From assembly GCA_017545365.1 (NCBI GenBank), contig JAFWOP010000059.1:1-25445 (forward strand): DNA of 25,445 bases, read 5' to 3'. Positions within the stretch are counted from its first letter, which is position 1, and each line of letters begins with the position of its first letter. A model generated the notes under the pieces. That model was not told the origin of the DNA, searched no databases, and saw only the letters and a list, made by a program, of their open reading frames with translations. Positions 1-6,047 of the stretch are shown in pieces. This DNA comes from Bacteroidales bacterium (GTDB lineage: Bacteria > Bacteroidota > Bacteroidia > Bacteroidales > P3). The translations under genes were made by a program, and so were the position numbers.

Positions 1-86
1 CCGTGCGTGTAATAGTAGCTCAGAACTTCCAACTTGAACTCCGGGGTGTACATCCTCCGCGTCCATTTCTTTTTTGTGTTTTCCAT
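1..86 (-). CDS. transposase N-terminus (IS3-type OrfA-like helix-turn-helix), cut by window edge
   Basis: An open frame on the minus strand starts with ATG at 86-84 and runs off the left edge after 28 codons. It encodes a basic start (MENTKKKWTRRM) followed by YTPEFKLEVLSYYYTH. The pattern Y-T-x-E-F-K-L-x-V-L-x-Y is typical of the first helix of HTH_Tnp_1-type transposase proteins (IS3-group OrfA). A second in-frame ATG at 53-51 gives the shorter start MYTPEFKL. The perfect 16-bp palindrome at 98-113 lies just upstream, where insertion sequences often carry structures that block incoming transcription. The rest of the gene is outside the window, so its family and whether it is intact cannot be judged. 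A host regulator with a similar helix is possible but less likely. Confidence 0.6.
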   Translation of the reverse strand, partial: MENTKKKWTRRMYTPEFKLEVLSYYYTH

Positions 87-445
87 TTCTTTTTTGCTTT
101 TTTGCGCAAAAAAGTGTCAAGTTAATTCCGTTCAAGACAGGGATAACGACATTTCACAGCCGTTACTGTGTTCCTTGTGTGGGGTTTCCTCGAGATGTTG
201 CAATATCTCGGCAAAGCAAGCGAGGTTGCGCTGCTCTCAACTTCGGCAACGTTATTGAGATTCAGCCTTCGAGGCAGTTGAAAAAGCAGTCAAATATAGC
301 AGAAGAGCCAAAAATAAAAAATGGTTATTTCTGCAAGACAAAATGTAATGCAGTTTCAACCGCCATTTTGTTGATCCTCGAAGGGGTATAGTGGTCAATC
401 TGTGGGTGGTATATGAAAAGGAATTCTTAAAAATGTATCAATAAC
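87..445. other. non-coding stretch next to the transposase, probably the insertion-sequence end
   Basis: No convincing gene is seen here. The stretch starts with a 16-bp perfect palindrome, TTTTTTGCGCAAAAAA (98-113), continues through GTGTCAAGTTAATTCC and GACAGGGATAAC (about 113-150), and then becomes mixed-composition DNA with a small inverted repeat CGAGAT/ATCTCG (about 193-212). The + strand open frame at 74-391 has no homology that I recognise and a low-complexity start. The outer end of the insertion sequence probably lies in the first part of this stretch, but I cannot place the terminal inverted repeat without the other end. Confidence 0.4.
98..113. repeat. 16-bp perfect palindrome
   Basis: TTTTTTGCGCAAAAAA is its own reverse complement. 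It lies 12 bases upstream of the transposase start on the minus strand. It may form a small hairpin that limits read-through into the transposase, or it may be an operator; neither role is shown by the sequence alone. Confidence 0.6.
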
Positions 446-476
446 TTTCATAAGTTGGATTAAAATCGTATCTTTG
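446..476 (+). promoter_or_regulatory. Bacteroidetes-type promoter of the C69 dipeptidase gene
   Basis: A -7 box TATCTTTG at 469-476, followed by C, matches the Bacteroidetes consensus TAnnTTTGY exactly. A TTTC at 446-449 sits 19 nt upstream in the -33 position (consensus TTTG). The start codon of the dipeptidase is about 80 nt downstream, leaving an AT-rich leader. Confidence 0.65.
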
Positions 477-557
477 CATTTCTAAAATAACCGTCAGTGG
501 GTATTTGTTTTAGAATAGATGTTTGAATATCAGAATAATTAATAAATTGTACCTATT

Positions 558-2321
558 ATGAGAAAAACACTTTCACTTTTGTTGATGGGCGCGGTCCTTC
601 TGATGGGCTACGAGGCCACAGCGTGCACCAATTTCCTTTTCACCAAGGGTGCCACCAAGGACGGAAGCACCATGATTACTTATGCGGCTGATAGCCATGT
701 GCTTTATGGAGAACTCTATTACCGTAAGGCTGCCGACTATCCGGCTGGGACCATGTTTATGCTTGTTGACTGGGACAGCGGCAAGAAACTCTTCGAAATT
801 CCACAAGTGGCGCACACCTATAGTGTGGTAGGCAACATGAACGAGCACCAGCTGGCTATCGGCGAGACCACGTATGGCGGCCGTGAGGAGTGCTGGAAGG
901 ACGAGGTGAAGGGCATCGACTATGGCTCTCTCATCTACGTCACCTTGCAGCGTGCCAAGAACGCCCGCGAGGCTATTTATTGGATGACCAAGATGGTGGC
1001 CGACTACGGCTATTGCAGCGAGGGCGAGAGCTTCTCCATCTGCGACCCCAACGAGGTGTGGATTCTGGAACTGATTGGCAAACGCGGGGCTCCTGTGAAG
1101 GCCGACCTTGCCAAGAAGCTGAAATACAAGTATACTGATGGTGCTGTGTGGGTGGCCCGCCGTATCCCCGACGGCTATGTGAGCGGTCATGCCAATCAGG
1201 CCCGCATCACCCAGTTCCCCCAGGAAGGCACAAAATGGAATAAGGCCAAAGGCAAAGGTCTGCATCAGGTAATCAGCAGCAACCATATGGACTATCTGTA
1301 TGAGCCCGAAGTGGAATGCGTCTATGCGGCCGATGTGGTGACATACGCCCGCGCCTGCGGCTGGTTTGACGGCAAAAACGAGGAGTTCAGTTTTGCCGAC
1401 ACCTACGCACCCCTTACTTTCAGCGGCATCCGTGGCTGCGACGCCCGTGTGTATGCGATGTTCAACCGTGTGAACCGCGAGATGCGCAAATATGAGAAAT
1501 ATGCTATGGGCGACCCCAATGCGGAGCGTATGCCCCTGTGGATTAAGCCAGACCATAAGGTGGATGTCCATGAAGTGATGAACCTGATGCGCGACCATTA
1601 TGAGGGGACCTCGATGGATATGTCCAAGGATATGGGAGCCGGTCCTTTTGCCTGCCCCTACCGCTGGCGTCCTATGGGTTTCGAGGTGAACGGCAAGCAG
1701 TATGTCCACGAGCGTGCCACCTCGACCCAGCAGACTGGCTTCAGTTTCGTGGCTCAGTGCCGCAGCTGGCTGCCTGCCAAGGTGGGCGGCATCCTGTGGT
1801 TTGGTGTTGATGACACTTACAGCACGGTCTACTGCCCCATGTATTGCGGCATTACCCGCATTCCTGAATGCTTCAGACAGGGCAACGGCGATATGCTGAC
1901 CTATAGTGAGACCGCTGCCTTCTGGCTGTTTAACCGCGTGACCAACTTCGTCTACAGCCGCTATAGCGATATGATTGTGGACCTACAGAAGGTGCAAGAT
2001 ATGCTGGAAACTGGCTTTATCAAGGAGGTGGCTCGCTTTGACGACCGCGCCAAGAAGTCGGCCGACAACGATGCCGCCCTGGTGGAGCTGCTGAACGACT
2101 TTTCCAACCGTCAGGCCCAGCGCATGATGCGTCAGTGGAACGAACTCGACCATTACCTGCTGGTCAAATACATCGACGGCAACATCAAGAAGGAGAAGGA
2201 CGGCAAGTTTGAGCGTACCGAGACGGGCAATCCTGCTTTCCCGATGCAGCCCTCTTATCCCCAGTGGTTCTACAAGATGATTGTTGATGACCATGGCGAG
2301 GTCATCCGTCAGACTTTTTGA
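558..2321 (+). CDS. secreted C69-family dipeptidase (PepD-like, Ntn hydrolase)
   Basis: This is a 587-residue protein with a signal peptide (basic MRK, then a hydrophobic stretch to about residue 17) ending at ATA-C23. Cys23 followed by TNFLFTKGATKDGST is the hallmark of peptidase family C69. In that family the cysteine becomes the N-terminal nucleophile after removal of the leader, so signal cleavage or autoprocessing would directly expose the active site. Family members cleave dipeptides with broad specificity. Here the enzyme should act in the periplasm or outside the cell, helping to use peptides as nutrients. The length is usual for the Bacteroidetes members. The start follows a good promoter. 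The next gene lies 72 bases downstream in the same direction, separated by a hairpin repeat, so the two may share a transcript. Confidence 0.9.
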   Translation: MRKTLSLLLMGAVLLMGYEATACTNFLFTKGATKDGSTMITYAADSHVLYGELYYRKAADYPAGTMFMLVDWDSGKKLFEIPQVAHTYSVVGNMNEHQLAIGETTYGGREECWKDEVKGIDYGSLIYVTLQRAKNAREAIYWMTKMVADYGYCSEGESFSICDPNEVWILELIGKRGAPVKADLAKKLKYKYTDGAVWVARRIPDGYVSGHANQARITQFPQEGTKWNKAKGKGLHQVISSNHMDYLYEPEVECVYAADVVTYARACGWFDGKNEEFSFADTYAPLTFSGIRGCDARVYAMFNRVNREMRKYEKYAMGDPNAERMPLWIKPDHKVDVHEVMNLMRDHYEGTSMDMSKDMGAGPFACPYRWRPMGFEVNGKQYVHERATSTQQTGFSFVAQCRSWLPAKVGGILWFGVDDTYSTVYCPMYCGITRIPECFRQGNGDMLTYSETAAFWLFNRVTNFVYSRYSDMIVDLQKVQDMLETGFIKEVARFDDRAKKSADNDAALVELLNDFSNRQAQRMMRQWNELDHYLLVKYIDGNIKKEKDGKFERTETGNPAFPMQPSYPQWFYKMIVDDHGEVIRQTF

Positions 2322-2384
2322 ATGTGTGAATGCTTGAATGTGTGAATCGATTAACGAATTAACACATTAGCGAATTAACGTATT
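2322..2384 (+). repeat. intergenic hairpin repeat, family B, copy 1
   Basis: The spacer starts with tandem units of TGAATGTG/TGAATGC and continues into GATTAACGAATTAACACATT. The right half, read on the other strand (AATGTGTTAATTCGTTA), resembles the left half (AATGTGTGAATCGATTA), so the stretch can fold into an imperfect hairpin. A related copy lies on the opposite strand at the pbp1A/rlmN junction (about 5963-6037), sharing TAACGAATTAACACATT. Confidence 0.65.
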
Positions 2385-2393
2385 TTTGAAGCT

Positions 2394-3572
2394 ATGTCCT
2401 TCGAACAATATCTCATACCGACCAATCCTACAGACTGGGGTTTCGAACTCGGTTTCAGGGATTTGACAATCGGAAAAAATACTATGATGTATGTCCCCGG
2501 ACAACCAGTTCCCCCACTGCCTGAGGGGGGACTGGTCGTTTTGGGAGTGGGCGAGGATAGGGGTGCCGAGGCCAATGCCGGCTGCTCTGCGGCACCCGAC
2601 GAGATACGACGCTATCTCTATCGGTTGGCCCTCCCAGCCCTTGATATGGAGCTGGTGGATCTGGGTAATATCTCTGTCGGTCAGATGGTGGAAGACACCT
2701 ACTATGCAGTTGCACAGGTGGTGGCCGCCGTGGTGGCCAAGGGGAGCACGCTCATACTTTTGGGCGGCAGCCAGGACCTTACCTTTGCGGCTTACAAAGG
2801 CTATGAGATGCTAAACCGTATCATCAACATCTCCTCGGTTGATTCAAGTTTTGATTTGGAGGAAGATGATGCCGTCACCTCACGCACCTGGCTACAGAAG
2901 ATTGTTATGCAGACGCCTAACTACCTCTTTTTTCATGCCAATGTGGGCTATCAGACCTATTTTGTAGGTCGGCCTTACATTACGCTCATGGATGACCTGA
3001 AGTTTGATGCCTACCGACTGGGCGAGGTGCAGGGTGATATGGCTCGTGCTGAGGCTTTGATACGCAATGCCGACCTTGTCAGCATAGACATCGGGGCCGT
3101 GCGCCAAAGCGACGCTCCTGCCAACGGCTCACCGTCGCCCCACGGTTTCTATGGTGAGGAGTTCTGTCAGATGATGCGTTATGCCGGTTCGAGCGACAAG
3201 ACCAGCTGTTTGGGCATCTTCGAGGTGAACCCCCTCTTCGACAATCATGGGCAGACCGCCCACATGGTGGCACAGGGCATCTGGTATTTTATTGAAGGCT
3301 TCATAGGACGCAAACGCGATAACCCCCTGAGAAACCCTGAGAATTGCAAGCACTATATGGTAGGACTCGAAGACCAGGGGTTGGAGATTGACTTTTACAA
3401 GAGCAAGCTTAGCGACCGCTGGTGGATGCGGGTCCCATGCAACAAGGAAGATTTGCGTGAGATGTATTCGAGCCATCTGATGCTCCCCTGCACCTATGCC
3501 GACTACCAGCAGTGTATGCAAGGCGACATCCCCGCTCTGTGGTGGCGTTACTACCAAAGGCTCAACAGTTAG
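2394..3572 (+). CDS. ureohydrolase (arginase/formimidoylglutamase) fold protein with degenerate metal site
   Basis: A 392-residue protein with the layout of the arginase/agmatinase/formimidoylglutamase superfamily. The three metal-binding motifs can be located but are altered. The usual GGxH is GGSQ (residues 124-127). The usual DAHxD is DSSFD (150-154). The usual SxDxDxxDP is SIDIGAVRQSDAP (230-242). This leaves D150, D154 and D232 but replaces two histidines and one aspartate of the dinuclear manganese site. Bacteroidetes genomes commonly carry proteins with the same GGxQD signature, usually annotated as formimidoylglutamase or arginase, so this is probably a divergent conserved family rather than a recent loss. 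Classical manganese-dependent hydrolysis of formimidoylglutamate or arginine is doubtful. No other histidine-degradation (hut) genes are visible. A terminator follows 40 bases downstream. Confidence 0.8.
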   Translation: MSFEQYLIPTNPTDWGFELGFRDLTIGKNTMMYVPGQPVPPLPEGGLVVLGVGEDRGAEANAGCSAAPDEIRRYLYRLALPALDMELVDLGNISVGQMVEDTYYAVAQVVAAVVAKGSTLILLGGSQDLTFAAYKGYEMLNRIINISSVDSSFDLEEDDAVTSRTWLQKIVMQTPNYLFFHANVGYQTYFVGRPYITLMDDLKFDAYRLGEVQGDMARAEALIRNADLVSIDIGAVRQSDAPANGSPSPHGFYGEEFCQMMRYAGSSDKTSCLGIFEVNPLFDNHGQTAHMVAQGIWYFIEGFIGRKRDNPLRNPENCKHYMVGLEDQGLEIDFYKSKLSDRWWMRVPCNKEDLREMYSSHLMLPCTYADYQQCMQGDIPALWWRYYQRLNS

Positions 3573-3612
3573 ATTCGTCAGTCGCTATTCACTAATAGCT
3601 ATATTGATAAGC

Positions 3613-3644
3613 AAAAAGCCTGTCCATCGGACAGGCTTTTTTTT
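3613..3644 (+). terminator. bidirectional intrinsic terminator
   Basis: An 8-bp GC-rich stem GCCTGTCC/GGACAGGC with an ATC loop (3618-3636) is flanked by five A on the left and eight T on the right. It therefore ends + strand transcription from the ureohydrolase gene. On the minus strand the five T make it usable for the small open frame at 3648-3842. Confidence 0.9.
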
Positions 3645-3647
3645 GAA

Positions 3648-3842
3648 CTAGTTGAGATAAACTTTAATGTTTACGTCTCCGATGCGGATGTTTTGATAGC
3701 ATCTTGCATACTGGAGGATTTTTTGTACGACCTGTGCCGATGGCATCAGGCAGGTCGCGACGGGCTGGGAGTTGCCTCCCTTTGTGCTTGCAGTTTCAAA
3801 AGATGTCGTGCTACTGTTAGAAAACGTGTAGTCCTGCATCAT
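3648..3842 (-). CDS. possible small protein, 64 residues
   Basis: A minus-strand open frame ends 4 bases before the bidirectional terminator at 3613-3644, as expected of a real gene. The product has a polar N-terminal half rich in Ser and Thr. Its C-terminal half is more structured, around PSAQVVQKILQYARCYQ and ending in IKVYLN. Many Bacteroidales genomes contain small proteins of about 60-100 residues with a similar 'P-S-x-x-x-x-x-I-L-x-x-A-R' then '-L-N' ending; this resemblance is from memory and has not been tested. Two Met codons stand at the start. No consensus promoter is seen upstream, and the sigma-factor terminator at 3971-4011 separates it from that gene. It could be spurious. Confidence 0.45.
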   Translation of the reverse strand: MMQDYTFSNSSTTSFETASTKGGNSQPVATCLMPSAQVVQKILQYARCYQNIRIGDVNIKVYLN

Positions 3843-3970
3843 ACGCGACTAATTAAGTTGAACATTAGGTTTGTAAATCCTTCCTAAGTAAGAATTCACC
3901 CCTATAAACTCAATTCAGCAAGTTTTATTGCATGGAGAAATGTTAATTAACAATTATTTTGTCGGGGAAA
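3843..3970. other. AT-rich spacer, nothing recognised
   Basis: This short AT-rich spacer lies between the possible small gene and the sigma-factor terminator. I see no promoter matching TAnnTTTG on the minus strand, no RNA gene and no clear repeat. Confidence 0.4.
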
Positions 3971-4011
3971 ACAAAAAGGTGGCTGCAACCATATCGATTA
4001 CAGCCACCTTT
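3971..4011 (-). terminator. intrinsic terminator of the ECF sigma factor gene
   Basis: A perfect 11-bp stem, AAAGGTGGCTG/CAGCCACCTTT (3975-3985 with 4001-4011), encloses a 15-nt loop. In the minus-strand transcript the stem is followed by a T-rich tract (TTTTTGTTTTCC when counted from the stem end). It lies 18 bases after the sigma factor stop codon. Confidence 0.85.
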
Positions 4012-4029
4012 GGAAGTTATTTGTCTTTA

Positions 4030-4623
4030 TTAAAGTTCGCTATACATGTTGTGTTCCTCGGCCAGACGTCGGAGGTTAATGATGGCGTAGCGCATACGGC
4101 CTAGGGCGGTGTTGATGCTCACGCCTGTGCGGGCGGCAATGTCTTTGAAGTCGCACTTGCCATAGTGGCGCAGGATGACCACACGGCGTTGCTCGGGGGG
4201 CAGCATCTTCACCAGTTTGCGCACATTGCGGCTGGTTTGTTGGCGCATGATGCTCTGCTCCACATTGTCGTCGTGCAGCTTGAGGGTGTCGACCACGTCG
4301 CAGTCGGGGCGGTTGGGCACAATGGGCATTTTGTTGTTGCGGCGGAAATAGTCGACAATGAGATTGTGAGCAATTCGCATCACCCAATGGATAAACTTGT
4401 TCTCATCTTTGTAGTCTCCGTTATTCAAGGTGGCGACTACTTTAAAGAAGGTGTCTTGGAAAATGTCGTCAGCCACATCTTTGTCTTTGACTACAGAGAA
4501 AATGTAACCATAAACCTTGGCCTGATAACGGGAAAGGAGTACGTCAAAACATTTCGGGTTACCATTCATGTACCCTTGTATCAGCTCGTTGTCGCTGAGC
4601 GTGCTAACTAATTCGTCAGTCAT
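4030..4623 (-). CDS. ECF-type RNA polymerase sigma factor
   Basis: A 197-residue sigma-70 family protein. Region 2 spans about residues 24-96, with the core-binding and -10 recognition helices around DVADDIFQDTFFKV and FIHWVMRIAHNLIVDYFRR. Region 4 spans about 134-186, with LPPEQRRVVILRHY followed by the helix-turn-helix DIAARTGVSINTALGRMRYA that recognises the -35 element. Region 3 is absent, which places it in the extracytoplasmic-function group. No anti-sigma factor gene adjoins it: the gene stands alone between its own promoter and terminator. Control by an anti-sigma partner encoded next door is therefore not apparent, and its regulon cannot be read from the window. Confidence 0.93.
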   Translation of the reverse strand: MTDELVSTLSDNELIQGYMNGNPKCFDVLLSRYQAKVYGYIFSVVKDKDVADDIFQDTFFKVVATLNNGDYKDENKFIHWVMRIAHNLIVDYFRRNNKMPIVPNRPDCDVVDTLKLHDDNVEQSIMRQQTSRNVRKLVKMLPPEQRRVVILRHYGKCDFKDIAARTGVSINTALGRMRYAIINLRRLAEEHNMYSEL

Positions 4624-4700
4624 CTTTTTCGCTATTAAGTTGTTGAACTGATAGTATTTTCCCGATAGAATCTATATTAGTTTAACTTCAATTTCAGAGT

Positions 4701-4732
4701 GCAAAAATACACATTTTTTTACAAATAACAAA
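4701..4732 (-). promoter_or_regulatory. Bacteroidetes-type promoter of the ECF sigma factor gene
   Basis: On the minus strand a -33 TTTG (4732-4729) is followed after exactly 19 nt by TATTTTTG (4709-4702) and then C, a full match to TTTG-N19-TAnnTTTGY. The sigma factor start codon is about 75 nt downstream. The match is to the housekeeping consensus, so transcription is probably driven by the primary sigma factor. Confidence 0.75.
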
Positions 4733-4859
4733 CTTTTCTACGTAATTTTTTTATTTTTAGTATGCGGGTACGAAAAAAAATTGCATCTTGTACGTTTTTT
4801 TGAACCTGAAGTGGTAGGGTTAGGGGTGTACCTTGTTGGTCTTACATGGGGAGTACTCA

Positions 4860-6047
4860 CTACTGTGCCTGTCCGGCCAGAAGACCACAGGCGGCCATGA
4901 TGTCCTCGCCACGGGAGGCACGAAGGGTGCAGGTGATGCCGTGGGCGTTGAGGTAGTTCTGGAAGGCAGTGATGGCCTGCGGTGTTGAGGTGCGGTAGGG
5001 GGTGTCGGGTGAGGAGTGGAACCGGATAAGATTGACCCGGCAGTAAAGCCCTTTCAATAGACGAACCAGCTCGGCAGCATGGCGGAGGTCGTCGTTGATG
5101 CCACGGAGCATGGTGTATTCGAACGATATGCGCCGCTGTCCGCTCCAGTCATATTTCTGGAGCAGCGCGATTATGTCGGCAATGGGGTAGGCTTTCTGCA
5201 TGGGCATGACGGCCAGCCGCTCTGTGGCAAAGGGGTTGTGGAGGCTGATGGCCAGGTGGCATTGGCTTTCGTTGAGGAAACGCCTAAGGCCTGGAATGAT
5301 TCCGACGCTTGACACAGTGATGCGTTTGGGGCTCCATCCCAGCCCCCAGTCGGAGGTGAGCACCTCGGTGCTGCGCAGCACGTTGTCGAGGTTGTCCATC
5401 GGTTCGCCCATGCCCATGTACACGACATTGGTGAGGGACGGGAATTCGGGGATGGAGAATATTTGGTTGAGTATGTCGCCGGAGGTGAGGTCCCCATGGA
5501 AGCCCTGCTGGCCGGTGACGCAGAAGCGGCAGCCCATCTTGCAGCCCACCTGGCAGGAGATGCAGAGGGTGGCGCGCAGAGAACCTCCGCTGGTACTCAA
5601 TTCGGGGATGTATACTGCCTCGACATATCTTTTTAATTGAGAATTGAGAATCGAGAATTGAGAATTATCCGGGTGCGGCTGATTAGTTGTTGTTGGCGAC
5701 TCTCCATTCTCTATTTCGAAGAGGTATTTCTTTGTGCCGTCTTTAGACACTTGGCAATTGACAGGGGTGCTGCGGCCGATAAATGCTATTTCGTTTAGAC
5801 GGCTACGGGCCTTGAGCGACAGGTTGGTCATGCCGTCAATGGTGTCGACCCGTTTGTTGTAGAGCCAGTCGCATATCTGCTTGGCGGCAAACTTGGGCAT
5901 TGATTCCGACAGGCAGAGCTCTTGCAGCTCCGCCAAGGACATGCCGAGAAGGTCTCTTTTGAATGTGTTATTGTGTAAATGTGTTAATTCGTTAGTCTGA
6001 TTCCCACATTCATACATTCCCACATTCACGCATTCATTAGAAGTCAT
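4860..6047 (-). CDS. rlmN: 23S rRNA/tRNA adenine-C2 methyltransferase RlmN with an extra in-frame segment
   Basis: A radical SAM enzyme that methylates C2 of A2503 in 23S rRNA and A37 in some tRNAs. Numbered from the chosen start, the [4Fe-4S]/SAM motif is C169-KMG-C173-RF-C176. C162 corresponds to E. coli C118 and C387 to the methyl-carrying C355, so all key cysteines are present. MGMGEPMDN (211-219) is also typical. Residues 116-139 are extra: family members run directly from LFEIENG into RYVEAVYIPE. The extra DNA (about 5631-5702) carries the GAGAATT-type intergenic repeat. The ATG at 6047 is preceded by GAGGA but lies inside the end of the pbp1A gene. The ATG at 6017 is an alternative, and both starts translate a second repeat as the first 25 or so residues; homology begins near KRDLLGMSLAEL. 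It is the last gene of the holB-to-rlmN operon. Confidence 0.93.
   Translation of the reverse strand: MTSNECVNVGMYECGNQTNELTHLHNNTFKRDLLGMSLAELQELCLSESMPKFAAKQICDWLYNKRVDTIDGMTNLSLKARSRLNEIAFIGRSTPVNCQVSKDGTKKYLFEIENGESPTTTNQPHPDNSQFSILNSQLKRYVEAVYIPELSTSGGSLRATLCISCQVGCKMGCRFCVTGQQGFHGDLTSGDILNQIFSIPEFPSLTNVVYMGMGEPMDNLDNVLRSTEVLTSDWGLGWSPKRITVSSVGIIPGLRRFLNESQCHLAISLHNPFATERLAVMPMQKAYPIADIIALLQKYDWSGQRRISFEYTMLRGINDDLRHAAELVRLLKGLYCRVNLIRFHSSPDTPYRTSTPQAITAFQNYLNAHGITCTLRASRGEDIMAACGLLAGQAQ
5635..5720. repeat. hairpin repeat, family A, inside the rlmN coding sequence
   Basis: Read on the + strand, four GAGAATT-type units (5635-5666) are followed by the core CCGGGTGCGGC (5669-5679) and a degenerate opposite arm (CTCTCCATTCTCTATTTC, about 5700-5717). 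The same arm and the identical 11-nt core, in reverse orientation, make up the intergenic element at 15240-15307. The frame of rlmN stays open through it. Confidence 0.85.
5963..6037 (-). repeat. intergenic hairpin repeat, family B, copy 2
   Basis: On the minus strand, tandem units of the form TGAATGTGGGAATG are followed by CTAACGAATTAACACATT and then by CACAATAACACATTC. This resembles the spacer at 2322-2384. Because the candidate rlmN starts lie in or before this copy, part of the repeat is probably translated as the poorly conserved N-terminus of RlmN. Confidence 0.65.

Noticed and set aside
74..391. A + strand 105-codon open frame near the left edge
   Set aside because: It begins in the T-rich palindrome beside the transposase start and has no protein-like conservation that I can recognise. 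The minus-strand transposase reading is better supported.
573..1709. A 378-codon open frame on the minus strand
   Set aside because: It is antisense to the C69 dipeptidase, which has a promoter, signal peptide and catalytic cysteine.
2381..2388. TATTTTTG as a -7 promoter box for the ureohydrolase gene
   Set aside because: It would start transcription at or after the ATG at 2394, and no -33 element stands 19-20 nt upstream.
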